A DNA stretch of 64,000 nucleotides from an uncultured Clostridia bacterium (GTDB lineage: Bacteria > Bacillota > Clostridia > TANB77 > CAG-508), in NCBI GenBank assembly GCA_934101145.1, contig CAKOPZ010000001.1:69670-133669 (forward strand). The letters run 5' to 3'. The position numbers and the translations under genes are program-made. The notes beneath the pieces are model-generated. The model was given only the letters and a program-made list of their open reading frames with translations, ran no database searches and was not told the origin of the DNA. Shown piece after piece: positions 1 through 8,316 of the stretch; within the stretch, counting starts at the first letter, position 1, and each line of letters begins with the position of its first letter.

Positions 1-48
1 AAAAATTGACTTGTTAAAGTTTTTAATATCATTTATAAATTTTTTCAT
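1..48 (-). CDS. N-terminal fragment of an unidentified protein
   Basis: An ATG on the minus strand at 48-46 is preceded by a good ribosome binding site (GAGGT at 60-56) and opens a frame that runs off the window edge after 16 codons, starting MKKFINDIKNF. It lies downstream of rpsT in the same direction but beyond the rpsT terminator, so it is probably a separate transcription unit. Too little is visible to name it. Confidence 0.45.
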   Translation of the reverse strand, partial: MKKFINDIKNFNKSIF

Positions 49-133
49 AATATGTACCTCACTTAAATTATCTATATAGTAATGTTAACATAAAAACAAA
101 AGAAATACAAAGGAAATTTGTTCCAATGAAAAA

Positions 134-162
134 AACAGAGATTTCATATTTGAAATCTCTGT
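134..162 (-). terminator. rpsT intrinsic terminator
   Basis: A 13-bp stem (AACAGAGATTTCA with its complement) around a 3-nt loop is followed on the minus strand by a T run, just downstream of rpsT. Confidence 0.85.
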
Positions 163-200
163 TCAAAAATAAAAAACTGTGCACAATTTTCTATTTTTAC

Positions 201-467
201 TTATGCTTTTGCAGCATTTAATTTTTTTGCTAAATTTGATTTTTTTCTAGCAGCTGTGTTTTTTACAATAACACCTTTTGTACAAGCTTGATCTATTTTC
301 TTTGTAGCTTCTGAGAAAAGCTTTGTAGCTTCTTCAACATTGTTATTATTTAAAGCTTCTTCAAATCTTTTAACAGCTGTTTTATATTCAGATTTAATCA
401 TATTATTTCTTAATGTTTTCTTTTCAATAACATTAACACGTTTGATTGCTGATTTAATATTTGGCAT
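201..467 (-). CDS. rpsT: 30S ribosomal protein S20
   Basis: An 88-residue basic protein beginning MPNIKSAIKRV, which is the S20 signature. S20 binds 16S rRNA helices early in 30S assembly. The start was placed at the ATG at 467 because GGAGGTG lies seven bases upstream; a GTG three codons earlier is part of that Shine-Dalgarno sequence. The rest (lysine-rich helices, TKKIDQACTKGVI, C-terminal AARKKSNLAKKLN) fits the family in length and composition. It is monocistronic, with its own terminator. Confidence 0.97.
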   Translation of the reverse strand: MPNIKSAIKRVNVIEKKTLRNNMIKSEYKTAVKRFEEALNNNNVEEATKLFSEATKKIDQACTKGVIVKNTAARKKSNLAKKLNAAKA

Positions 468-588
468 ATTTTGCACCTCCCTTTAGTGTAAAGTCAAGTT
501 AACGGATATTATTATATCACGCAAAAGTTATTTTGACAAGTACTTTGCAAAATTTTCATTGGCTAAGCTCATTTTTCTAAGAATATAC

Positions 589-617
589 TTGAAAAAAACG
601 AAATAAACATATATAAT
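589..617 (+). promoter_or_regulatory. Housekeeping promoter of hpf
   Basis: TTGAAA (589-594) and TATAAT (612-617) are separated by 17 bp, a near-consensus sigma-A promoter about 50 bp upstream of hpf. Confidence 0.75.
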
Positions 618-668
618 ATGGACACACAGTATAAAACTAATGAACAAAATTGGAAGGAGAGATAAGTT

Positions 669-1202
669 ATGAATATAAAAATAACTAGCAAAGAATTAGT
701 AGCAACAGAAGCTATAAAGGATTATATTGAAAAAAAATCTGAAAGATTAGTAAAATACTTTGGAGAAGAATTTGATGTAAATGCAACAATTAAAACAGAA
801 GGAAGCGAGCAAGTTGCAGAAATTAGCATAAAATCTAATATGGGAGATTTTAGAGCTGTAACAGCACATAAAGATTTATATGCTTCTATTGACAAAGATG
901 TTGATATATTAGAAGGTCAAATTAGAAAAATGAAAACAAAAAAAGATAAACAAAATATGACAGATTCAATCAGATTAAAAGAAGCCGTAAAAGAAGAGAC
1001 TGTTTCAGAAGTATCTGATGAAATTATAAAAGTTTTATATTATGATATAAAACCTATGACACCAGAAGATGCTAAACTAAAATTACAAGAACAACCACAA
1101 AATAAATTTTTAGCATTTATTGATATTGATACAGGAAAAACAAATGTTATCTATCGTCTAAAAGATAGTAAAAACTTTGGAATTGTTGAGCCAGAGGCTT
1201 AA
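669..1202 (+). CDS. hpf: Long-form ribosome hibernation promoting factor
   Basis: A 177-residue protein with two parts. Residues 1 to about 100 are the S30AE/YfiA fold (begins MNIKITSKELVATEAIKDYIEKK), which occupies the decoding groove of idle 30S subunits. Residues about 120-177 are the C-terminal dimerisation domain (IKPMTPEDAKLKLQ, then FLAFIDIDTGKTNVIYR) found only in long HPF, which drives 100S ribosome formation in Firmicutes. Length is usual for the family. AAGGAGAGA lies 8-10 bases before the ATG. It is monocistronic, with its own promoter and terminator. Confidence 0.95.
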   Translation: MNIKITSKELVATEAIKDYIEKKSERLVKYFGEEFDVNATIKTEGSEQVAEISIKSNMGDFRAVTAHKDLYASIDKDVDILEGQIRKMKTKKDKQNMTDSIRLKEAVKEETVSEVSDEIIKVLYYDIKPMTPEDAKLKLQEQPQNKFLAFIDIDTGKTNVIYRLKDSKNFGIVEPEA

Positions 1203-1220
1203 ATAAATAATAAATAAAAA

Positions 1221-1260
1221 AGAAATCTACTTAAATATGTATACCTAAGTAGATTTCTTC
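1221..1260 (+). terminator. hpf terminator
   Basis: A hairpin with a 13-bp stem (AGAAATCTACTTA with its complement) is followed by TTCTTCTTT. Confidence 0.75.
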
Positions 1261-1325
1261 TTTGCGTTTTTTAGTAATAATGCCTATTAAAAATAAGTAC
1301 TACTACAAAGAATCAATCGCAAAAA

Positions 1326-1520
1326 CTATTTCATATTGTTTTCAGCTTGTTGGATTAATTTTCTAACCATTTGTCCACCAATTTTACCAGCATCTTTAGC
1401 TGATATATCTCCGTTATAACCTTGTTTTAGGTTAACTCCAACTTCACTGGCTACTTCATATTTGAATTTGTCTAAAGCTTCTCTTGCTTCTGGAACAACT
1501 TTGTTCTTGCTATTTGTCAT
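1326..1520 (-). CDS. Alpha/beta-type small acid-soluble spore protein
   Basis: A 64-residue protein with the SASP core: N-terminal NSKNKVVVPEA-like start, EALDKFKYEVASEVGV (the GPR protease cleavage region), NGDISAKDAGKIGGQMVRK at the C-terminal half. Such proteins coat spore DNA and protect it from UV; they are cleaved at germination. The start is the ATG at 1520, preceded by AGGAGGTGAAAATT; a GTG further up overlaps that site. Expression in the forespore under sigma-G is expected from the family but no promoter was assigned. Confidence 0.95.
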   Translation of the reverse strand: MTNSKNKVVPEAREALDKFKYEVASEVGVNLKQGYNGDISAKDAGKIGGQMVRKLIQQAENNMK

Positions 1521-1694
1521 AATTTTCACCTCCTAGAATGTGATAGTTATATTTGTGATTTGAAAAAACAGTTTTGCTTTTTCAATATATATATTGCTCA
1601 TTATTAAATTTTTTAAACTGGAAATTTTTGATAAAATATTGTAAAAAAAACAGGAAATGATATAATAAAACAAAAAACAAAGGAGATTTTAAAA

Positions 1695-2564
1695 ATGTAT
1701 AAATTAATTGCAATAGATTTAGATGGAACATTACTAAATTCATATGGAATAGTTTCAGAAAAAAATAAACAAGCATTGATAGAGGCAAATAAAAAAGGGG
1801 CTGAGATAGTAATTGCATCAGGAAGATCGACTAATTCAGTAAAAAATATTGCAAATGATTTAGGAATATGTAACTATATTATTTGTGGCAATGGATCTTT
1901 AATATATGATTTGCAACATGAAGAAATAATATACGATAAATTTATAGATAAGAAAAAAGCACTTCAAATTATTGAAATATGTGAACAAAACAGCATATAT
2001 TACAACATTTATACAGAAAATATGGTAATTGCAAAATCATTAAATAACAATGTACTTTTCTATCATCAAGAAAATGCAAATAAACCTGATAGTAAAAAAA
2101 CAAAAATAAATCTCGTTCAAAATATATATGATTATGTAGATAAACTACAAAATCAAAATATTTTAAAAATTACAATAAGTGATAATGACAATATAATTTT
2201 TAATGGAATAATTAGAAAACTAAGAGAGATAAGGGATATAGATGTTTTAGATGTGGCACATATGTCAAGAAAAATGATAAAATCAGGAACCGAAGAAGTA
2301 TCTTTAGAATATTACTACACAGAAATTACAAGCAAAAATGTAGATAAATGGTATGCAATAGAATATTTGATAGACAAGTTAAATATAAATAAAGAAGATA
2401 TTATGACAATAGGCGATAATGTAAATGATAAATTGATGATTGAAAATGCGGGATGTGGAGTTGTTATGGGAAATAGTGCTCCATATATAAAAGAAATTGC
2501 AAATATGGTTGTGGCAGATAATAATCAAGATGGAGTAGCAGAAGCTGTAGAAAAGAAATTTTAA
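1695..2564 (+). CDS. Cof-type HAD-IIB phosphatase
   Basis: A 289-residue haloacid dehalogenase-superfamily hydrolase. Motif I is DLDGTLLNS (residues about 8-16, nucleophile Asp), motif II includes the Ser of IASGRST, and motif III/IV is MTIGDNVNDKLMIENAG near the C-terminus. The cap between them is the C2B type seen in Cof/YkrA proteins, which dephosphorylate sugar phosphates, FMN or pyridoxal phosphate. The substrate cannot be told from sequence. AAAGGAGA precedes the ATG. It is monocistronic, followed by a symmetric terminator. Confidence 0.9.
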   Translation: MYKLIAIDLDGTLLNSYGIVSEKNKQALIEANKKGAEIVIASGRSTNSVKNIANDLGICNYIICGNGSLIYDLQHEEIIYDKFIDKKKALQIIEICEQNSIYYNIYTENMVIAKSLNNNVLFYHQENANKPDSKKTKINLVQNIYDYVDKLQNQNILKITISDNDNIIFNGIIRKLREIRDIDVLDVAHMSRKMIKSGTEEVSLEYYYTEITSKNVDKWYAIEYLIDKLNINKEDIMTIGDNVNDKLMIENAGCGVVMGNSAPYIKEIANMVVADNNQDGVAEAVEKKF

Positions 2565-2583
2565 AATTGAATAAAATATTAAA

Positions 2584-2624
2584 AAACACACATAATTATT
2601 TTTGATAAATGATTATGTGTGTTT
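2584..2624 (+). terminator. HAD gene terminator
   Basis: AAACACACATAAT pairs with ATTATGTGTGTTT around a 15-nt loop, followed by T residues. Confidence 0.8.
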
Positions 2625-2660
2625 TGCTATTGCTAGTGAAAGGAATGGAGAGGATTAATT

Positions 2661-2792
2661 ATGGATGATGATAAAGAAAATGTTACAAAATATGGAGAAT
2701 TTGTTTCATCATATTTTGCATGGCTTACACCAGAAAGGCAAAAGAAAAGGGCAGAGGACTTAAAAGATGCAGGAAACAAAAAGAAAAAATAA
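2661..2792 (+). CDS. Small hypothetical protein, 43 residues
   Basis: A short reading frame with ATG at 2661 behind GGAGAGGATTAATT. The product is acidic at the start (MDDDKENVTKYGEF), has an aromatic centre (SSYFAWLTPERQ) and a lysine-rich end (NKKKK). It sits alone between the HAD terminator and a repeat element, with no partner gene. I do not recognise the family. The good ribosome binding site and sensible composition argue that it is real. Confidence 0.55.
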   Translation: MDDDKENVTKYGEFVSSYFAWLTPERQKKRAEDLKDAGNKKKK

Positions 2793-2842
2793 AAATGGTA
2801 CCACTTTTGTTACTATTTAATAGTTTTAAGATTTATATTGAC

Positions 2843-2977
2843 GCATAGCGATATAATATTTCTTAGAAACTTGTCGTTCGCAGACAATCCAAAAGATTGA
2901 CGGCTGATCGAATCGCACTCAGCCTTCGGCTTCGTTTGGTCGCTCAAGCGTTTCTTTGAAATTTTATATCACTATGC
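2843..2977. repeat. Interspersed repeat A, copy 1
   Basis: About 135 bp, much more GC-rich than its surroundings. It starts GCATAGCGATATAATATT and ends with the near-complement of that, giving 17-bp terminal inverted repeats. The centre (GACGGCTGATCGAATCGC, CAGCCTTCGGCTTCG, TTTGGTCGCT) is almost identical to a second copy at 39377-39502. No coding frame is present. It occupies the gap between the small gene at 2661 and the ctsR promoter. Confidence 0.8.
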
Positions 2978-3031
2978 ACTTACAAAAAACATTATCCAGT
3001 AACGCACTTTTAATAAATTTTTTAAAAAGTA

Positions 3032-3059
3032 TTGACAAGAAAAAAATTGGTGCTATAAT
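3032..3059 (+). promoter_or_regulatory. ctsR operon promoter
   Basis: TTGACA (3032-3037) and TATAAT (3054-3059) with 16-bp spacing and a TG two bases ahead of the -10. Confidence 0.85.
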
Positions 3060-3068
3060 ATAAACATA

Positions 3069-3091
3069 GGTCAAAGAAAGTCAAAGTCAAA
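3069..3091 (+). promoter_or_regulatory. CtsR operator
   Basis: GGTCAAA (3069-3075), three bases, then AGTCAAA (3079-3085) and a further GTCAAA (3086-3091). This matches the known CtsR heptad direct repeat with a 3-nt spacer. It lies just downstream of the -10, where bound repressor would block transcription, so the operon is expected to be autoregulated. Confidence 0.85.
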
Positions 3092-3121
3092 AACAAACAA
3101 ATAAAAAGAGGTGACTTTAAG

Positions 3122-3571
3122 ATGAGAATGTCAGATATGATAGAAAATTTTATAAAGGAATTATTTGATGATGATGATTATATTGAAATACAAAGAAATG
3201 ATTTAGCAGAGCATTTTAAATGTGTTCCATCACAAATAAACTATGTTATTTCAACAAGATTTAAACCTGACCAAGGTTATTATGTTGAGAGTAAACGCGG
3301 TGGTGGTGGCCACATAAGTATAAGGAAAATAAATGTTACAAAAAGTAATTATCTAATGCATATTATTTCTAGTATTGGAGATAAAATCACAGCACAGGAA
3401 GTTGATATTTTTATTAGTAATTTTCTTTCTTATGACATTATAAGCAAAAAAGAAGCTAGACTTTTAAAAGTTGCAACAAGTGATAATGTGCTTTCACAAG
3501 TTAGTGAAAATAGAGATAAACTTAGGGCAAATATTTTTAAGAATATGCTTCTTAATTTAGTAGATGATTAA
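3122..3571 (+). CDS. ctsR: Transcriptional repressor of class III heat-shock genes
   Basis: A 149-residue protein. Residues 1-65 carry the winged-helix DNA-binding region, including the glycine-rich wing ESKRGGGGHISI that is diagnostic of CtsR and acts as the thermosensor. The C-terminal part (ITAQEVDIFISNFL, KKEARLLKVATSD) is the four-helix dimerisation domain recognised by McsB and ClpC. AAGAGGTG precedes the ATG. It is first gene of ctsR-mcsA-mcsB-clpC and has its own operator immediately upstream. Confidence 0.96.
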   Translation: MRMSDMIENFIKELFDDDDYIEIQRNDLAEHFKCVPSQINYVISTRFKPDQGYYVESKRGGGGHISIRKINVTKSNYLMHIISSIGDKITAQEVDIFISNFLSYDIISKKEARLLKVATSDNVLSQVSENRDKLRANIFKNMLLNLVDD

Positions 3572-3629
3572 TAAAATTAGCAATTAATATTAAATCTTTG
3601 GCAATAATTATTAAAAGGAGTTGATTTTT

Positions 3630-4217
3630 ATGTTATGTCAAAATTGTGGTAAAAATGAAGTTAATTTTAGATATACTCAAATTGTAAATGGTGTGAAAAA
3701 GGAGATGGCACTTTGTGATAAATGTGCAAGAGAACTTGGGCTTGAAGGTGTAGATTTTAGTATGCCAATTAATTTTTCAAGCTTTTTTAGTGATTTCTTT
3801 AATGATGCTGTAGGCTTACTTCCAAGCTTTGCAAAATCAAATTTACTTGAATGTGACAATTGCAAAATGTCATTTGATGATTTTGTAGACAGTGGCGAAT
3901 TTGGTTGTGGTGATTGCTATATTAATTTTGCAGATAGAATTTCACCAGTTCTAAAAAAATTACATGGAGCAAATAAACACATTGGAAGGCAGTACAGACA
4001 AGCAATTGACGAGTTAGAAGATAATAAGAGTAGATTTGAAGCAAGTCAAAAACAAAAAGAAAAGACAGAAAGCAAATTAAGTAAAGAAGAAAAAGAAAAA
4101 ATTGAAGCAGAAAATAAAATTGTCAAATTAAAAAAGGATTTGCAAAAAGCTGTTAAAGAAGAAAGATACGAAGATGCTGCAAAACTAAGAGATGAAATAA
4201 AAAAATTAGATAAATAA
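3630..4217 (+). CDS. mcsA: McsA zinc-finger adaptor with UVR domain
   Basis: A 195-residue protein with four CxxC pairs in the N-terminal two thirds (CQNC, CDKC, CDNC, CGDC), which bind zinc in this family, and a C-terminal UVR/UvrB-interaction motif (VKEERYEDAAKLRDEIKKL) after a long charged coil. McsA binds and activates the arginine kinase McsB and links it to ClpC. The start was placed at 3630 because AAGGAG is nine bases upstream; a TTG at 3621 lies too close. It is the second gene of the operon. Confidence 0.94.
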   Translation: MLCQNCGKNEVNFRYTQIVNGVKKEMALCDKCARELGLEGVDFSMPINFSSFFSDFFNDAVGLLPSFAKSNLLECDNCKMSFDDFVDSGEFGCGDCYINFADRISPVLKKLHGANKHIGRQYRQAIDELEDNKSRFEASQKQKEKTESKLSKEEKEKIEAENKIVKLKKDLQKAVKEERYEDAAKLRDEIKKLDK

Positions 4218-4249
4218 ATTATTCTAATATTTTTGAGAGGATGATGAAA

Positions 4250-5266
4250 ATGAATTGGTATTTACAAAATGGTAAGGATTCTGATGTAGTAATTAGCTCA
4301 TGTGTAATGCTTGTAAGAAATATTCAAAAATATCCCTTTGAGCCAAAATGTACAGGAGCTGATTTTGAAAAAATAGTTAATGATATTAAAGAAATAACAC
4401 CAAGTCTTGGATATGGACTTAAATTTATAGATTTAAAGAATTTGGATGATGTTACAAAATTAAGTCTTGTTGAAAAGAATATTGTAAGTCCAGATTTTAT
4501 TACAAATAATAAATCTCATGGGGCAATACTCATAAATGATGAAGAAAATATTTGCATTATGATAAATGATGAAGATCATATTAAATTACAAGTATTTTGT
4601 TCAGGTTTAGATTTGGAGAATTTGAAAAACTTAATTGTAGAGATTGATGAAAAACTTGGGGAGCTTGTTACATATTCATATAGCAAGCAATTTGGTTTTT
4701 TAACAGTTTCTCCTACAAATGTTGGTACAGGTATGAAAGCATCTGTAATGGTTCATCTTCCTGCATTAACATATACAGGTAATATTTCTAAAGTTTTGCA
4801 TATTGTAAATAACTTTGGTATGAATGTAAGAGGAATGTATGGAGATGCAGTACAATCACAGGGAGATATTTATCAAATTTCTAATAATCAAACACTTGGA
4901 CTTACAGAAGATGAGATTATAAAAAATATTACAACGATTGTTGATAAAGTAATCGAGCAAGAAAGACTTGCAAGAAAATATTTAACGAAAAATGCACTTG
5001 AATTAGAAGATAAAGTTTATCGTTCTTTTGGTATTTTATCAAATGCTAAAAGGCTTACAGCAGATGAATGTAAAAGACTTCTTTCAGATGTAAAACTTGG
5101 TACAGATTTAGGAATTATTACAGAACTTGATGATTCAAAAGTTAAGAAATTAAGTCTATACACTAAAGCTGGAAATTTGCAAAAATATGTAGGTAAAAAG
5201 CTTGAAAATGGCTATGATAGAGATATAAAAAGAGCAGAAGTTGTAAAGCAAATTTTAAATAGTTAA
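4250..5266 (+). CDS. mcsB: McsB protein-arginine kinase homologue, probably catalytically altered
   Basis: A 338-residue member of the phosphagen-kinase-fold McsB family, which marks proteins with phosphoarginine for ClpCP. The order of motifs is conserved: DVVISSC, INDEDHIKLQ, SPTNVGTGMKAS, VRGMYGD, LEDKVYRSFGILSNAK, and the C-terminal RDIKRAEV region that reads phosphoarginine. Several active-site residues differ from the well-studied family: SSRxR has become SSCVM (residues 16-20), HIRIQ is HIKLQ, CPTNVGTGLR is SPTNVGTGMK, and the YGEGSEA loop is YGDAVQS. The ATG at 4250 is chosen because GAGAGG abuts an earlier ATG at 4241. Confidence 0.9.
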   Translation: MNWYLQNGKDSDVVISSCVMLVRNIQKYPFEPKCTGADFEKIVNDIKEITPSLGYGLKFIDLKNLDDVTKLSLVEKNIVSPDFITNNKSHGAILINDEENICIMINDEDHIKLQVFCSGLDLENLKNLIVEIDEKLGELVTYSYSKQFGFLTVSPTNVGTGMKASVMVHLPALTYTGNISKVLHIVNNFGMNVRGMYGDAVQSQGDIYQISNNQTLGLTEDEIIKNITTIVDKVIEQERLARKYLTKNALELEDKVYRSFGILSNAKRLTADECKRLLSDVKLGTDLGIITELDDSKVKKLSLYTKAGNLQKYVGKKLENGYDRDIKRAEVVKQILNS

Positions 5267-5301
5267 TTTAAAACAAAATCCTTAAGTTAGGAGGGGAGAA
5301 T

Positions 5302-7752
5302 ATGATATATAAATTTACAAATAAAGCTGAAAAAGTATTACAAATTGCAAATGAACTTGCATGTGAAATGGGACATAATTATATAGGCACAGAACATATT
5401 TTATATGGTTTATCTCAAGAAGGTAGTGGAGTTGCAAGCGAGGTTTTGCAATCACAAGAGGTAACACCTGAAAAAATAATGGACGAAATCGAAGTTCTTA
5501 TTGGCAGGGGAGAGCCTTTGGAAGATGGAGAAAGTGTTGAGCTTACTCCTCGTAGTAAAAGAGTAATTGAGAATGCTTTTATTGAAGCAAGAAAATTAGG
5601 AAGCGAATATATTGGAACAGAGCATTTACTTATTGGTATTATGCATGAGGGAGATAGTGTAGCTGTAAGAATTATGATGGATTTAAATGTAAGTCCTCAA
5701 AAATTGTATAACCAAATTGTAAAGGTAATAAATGAAGATAGAAGTGCAACTTTAGGAGGTAGGCCAAATGAGTCAAAAGCTGATGGAAGCTACAACCAAA
5801 CACCTACCTTAAATCAATTTGGAACAGACCTTACAAAACAGGCAAAAGAAGGAAAACTTGATCCTGTAATTGGCAGAAAAAACGAGATTGAAAGAGTTAC
5901 ACAAATTTTGTCAAGAAGAACAAAAAATAATCCTTGTTTAATTGGTGAACCTGGTGTTGGTAAAACTGCTGTTGTAGAAGGATTGGCAGAAAGAATAATT
6001 GCACAAGATGTACCAGACACACTTAAAAATAAAAGAGTTGTAAGTATAGATATTTCTAGTATGGTTGCTGGTGCAAAATATAGAGGCGACTTTGAGGAAA
6101 GAATAAAGAAATGTCTAGCTGAAGTAAAAAAGGTAGGAGATGTAATCCTATTTATTGATGAAATTCATACAATTGTAGGTGCAGGTTCTGCAGAAGGTGC
6201 TGTTGATGCTGCAAATATTTTAAAACCACTTCTTGCAAGAGGCGAAGTTCAAGTTATTGGTGCTACAACTTTAAATGAGTATCGTAAATATATAGAAAAA
6301 GATGCTGCACTTGAAAGAAGATTTAGTCCTGTAACTGTTGGAGAGCCAACACCTGAAGAAACAGAGAGAATTTTGGAAGGTATTCAAGATAAATACGAAG
6401 CACATCATAATGTAAAAATTACAAAAGAAGCAATAAAGGCAGCTGTTGAATTATCAATAAGATATATTAATGACAGATTTTTACCTGATAAAGCAATTGA
6501 TTTGATTGATGAAGCTGCATCACGTGTAAAAATGAAAACATATAGAATGCCTGAAAATATTAAAAAGATAGAAGAAAAAATAGAAGAATTGGATAGAGAA
6601 AAAGAAGATGCAATTAGAACTCAAAACTTTGAAAAAGCTGCTACACTTAGAGATGAAGTAAAAGCACAAAAAGAAAAATTTGAAAAAGAAAAAGAAAAAT
6701 GGAAAAACAAAAATTCAAAAAGTGTAATGAGTCTAACAGAGGAAGATATTGCAGAGGTTATAAGTAGCTGGACTAATATACCAGTTAGCAAAATAACTCA
6801 AGATGAAAACGAAAAATTAAAAAATTTAGAAAATACACTTCATAAAAGAGTAATAGGACAAGATGAAGCTGTAACTGCTGTTGCAAAGGCAATACGTAGA
6901 GGTAGAGTTGGACTAAAAGATCCTAATAGACCAATAGGTTCATTCCTATTTTTGGGACCAACAGGTGTTGGTAAAACAGAGCTTTCAAAGGCACTAGCTG
7001 AAAGCTTATTTGGAAACGAAGATTCTATGATAAGGGTTGATATGTCTGAATACATGGAGCCACATTCTGTTTCAAAATTAATTGGTTCGCCTCCAGGATA
7101 TGTAGGTTATGATGATGGTGGACAATTAACAGAAAAAATAAGAAGAAAACCATATGCTGTAATTTTATTTGATGAGATTGAAAAAGCCCACCCAGATGTT
7201 ATGAATATGCTTCTTCAAATTCTTGATGATGGTAGACTTACAGATGCACAAGGAAGAACAGTAAACTTTAAAAATACAGTTATTATAATGACATCAAATA
7301 TTGGTGCAAGACTTATTACAGATAAAACTACTTTAGGATTTACTGTAAGTGATGATAAAGAAAAAGAAGAGAAAAAAGAATATGAGTCAACTAAAAAAGA
7401 TGTTATGGCAGAACTTAAAAAACAATTCAGACCAGAATTTATAAACCGTATTGACGAGATTATTGTATTTCATAAACTTGGAGCAGATGATATTGGAAAG
7501 ATTATTGATATAATGTTAAATCAAGTGGAAGAACGTTTAAAAGAGCAAAACATGAATGTGGAATTTGATGAGAGTGTAAAAGAATATATTGCTAAAAAAG
7601 GTATTGATACAAATTATGGTGCTAGACCACTAAAAAGAACAATACAAAGCAGTGTAGAGGATAAAATTGCAGAGGCAATACTAGATGGAAAAATTGTTCC
7701 AAGTAAAAAGGTAAAAATGACAGTTAAAGATGATGAAGTAAAAATTGGATAG
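5302..7752 (+). CDS. clpC: ClpC AAA+ unfoldase
   Basis: An 816-residue Hsp100 ATPase. Two Clp-N repeats span residues 1-150. AAA+ module 1 has Walker A GEPGVGKTA near residue 215 and Walker B ILFIDEIHT. A middle domain with a UVR motif follows (REKEDAIRTQNFEKAATLRDEVK). AAA+ module 2 has GPTGVGKTE near residue 552 and VILFDEIEKAH. The TTLGFTV loop fits the IGF/LGF loop that docks on ClpP; clpP is not in this window. It is last gene of the CtsR operon and is followed by a terminator. Paired with McsA/McsB it degrades misfolded proteins. Confidence 0.97.
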   Translation: MIYKFTNKAEKVLQIANELACEMGHNYIGTEHILYGLSQEGSGVASEVLQSQEVTPEKIMDEIEVLIGRGEPLEDGESVELTPRSKRVIENAFIEARKLGSEYIGTEHLLIGIMHEGDSVAVRIMMDLNVSPQKLYNQIVKVINEDRSATLGGRPNESKADGSYNQTPTLNQFGTDLTKQAKEGKLDPVIGRKNEIERVTQILSRRTKNNPCLIGEPGVGKTAVVEGLAERIIAQDVPDTLKNKRVVSIDISSMVAGAKYRGDFEERIKKCLAEVKKVGDVILFIDEIHTIVGAGSAEGAVDAANILKPLLARGEVQVIGATTLNEYRKYIEKDAALERRFSPVTVGEPTPEETERILEGIQDKYEAHHNVKITKEAIKAAVELSIRYINDRFLPDKAIDLIDEAASRVKMKTYRMPENIKKIEEKIEELDREKEDAIRTQNFEKAATLRDEVKAQKEKFEKEKEKWKNKNSKSVMSLTEEDIAEVISSWTNIPVSKITQDENEKLKNLENTLHKRVIGQDEAVTAVAKAIRRGRVGLKDPNRPIGSFLFLGPTGVGKTELSKALAESLFGNEDSMIRVDMSEYMEPHSVSKLIGSPPGYVGYDDGGQLTEKIRRKPYAVILFDEIEKAHPDVMNMLLQILDDGRLTDAQGRTVNFKNTVIIMTSNIGARLITDKTTLGFTVSDDKEKEEKKEYESTKKDVMAELKKQFRPEFINRIDEIIVFHKLGADDIGKIIDIMLNQVEERLKEQNMNVEFDESVKEYIAKKGIDTNYGARPLKRTIQSSVEDKIAEAILDGKIVPSKKVKMTVKDDEVKIG

Positions 7753-7758
7753 TATTAT

Positions 7759-7790
7759 GATAGGCAGTATGACATATACTGCCTATTTTT
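7759..7790 (+). terminator. clpC operon terminator
   Basis: ATAGGCAGTAT pairs with ATACTGCCTAT around five bases, followed by TTTTTG. Confidence 0.85.
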
Positions 7791-7911
7791 GTCAAAATAT
7801 GTAAAAATATGATATACATAAATGCAATATATTGAAAAAATATTGCACTATTCTAATGCAAATGCTATAATAAATTGAAATCATATGAAAAAGTTTGAAA
7901 TGAGGGAGAAA

Positions 7912-8247
7912 ATGGAAGTTACTGCCGTTATTTATATATTAATATTTGTTATATTTGGTTTAGTTATATTTTCTATAATGCAACTACGAATGGCTGGAAT
8001 AAAGGTAAAAGATTTCTGGAGCTTTATACAGGCTAACCAAATGTTAGATAAATTATATATTTTTTCAAAAAAGTGTAATACTATGAGTCCACAAGAACAA
8101 GTAATATTTTTAAGCGAAGCTGAAAAAGTATTTAATGCTTTTGACAAAATACCTGATATGATATGGGAAGATGAATACAGAAAATATTCAGATGTTTTAG
8201 AGGCTTACAGAAATATAAGAGTTAATAGATGGAATTCATCAAAATAA
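7912..8247 (+). CDS. Membrane-anchored protein of unknown function
   Basis: About 111 residues. Residues 4-26 form one hydrophobic helix (VIYILIFVIFGLVIFSIM), followed by a soluble helical part rich in aromatic and charged residues (FWSFIQANQMLDKLYIFSKK, FLSEAEKVFNAFDKIPDMIWEDEYRKYSDVLEAYRNI). The start is uncertain. GAGGGAG just before 7912 favours that ATG; an in-frame ATG at 7885 has no binding site. A TATAAT at about 7864-7869 suggests a promoter. I do not recognise the family. It is probably inner-membrane with a cytoplasmic helical domain. Confidence 0.6.
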   Translation: MEVTAVIYILIFVIFGLVIFSIMQLRMAGIKVKDFWSFIQANQMLDKLYIFSKKCNTMSPQEQVIFLSEAEKVFNAFDKIPDMIWEDEYRKYSDVLEAYRNIRVNRWNSSK

Positions 8248-8262
8248 AATCATAAAAATAAT

Positions 8263-8294
8263 AAAATCACATACATTTTAGTATGTGATTTTTT
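8263..8294 (+). terminator. Terminator
   Basis: AATCACATAC and GTATGTGATT form a 10-bp stem followed by TTTTT. Confidence 0.8.
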
Positions 8295-8316
8295 GTGCGA
8301 ATGGGTGAGGTGTAAT

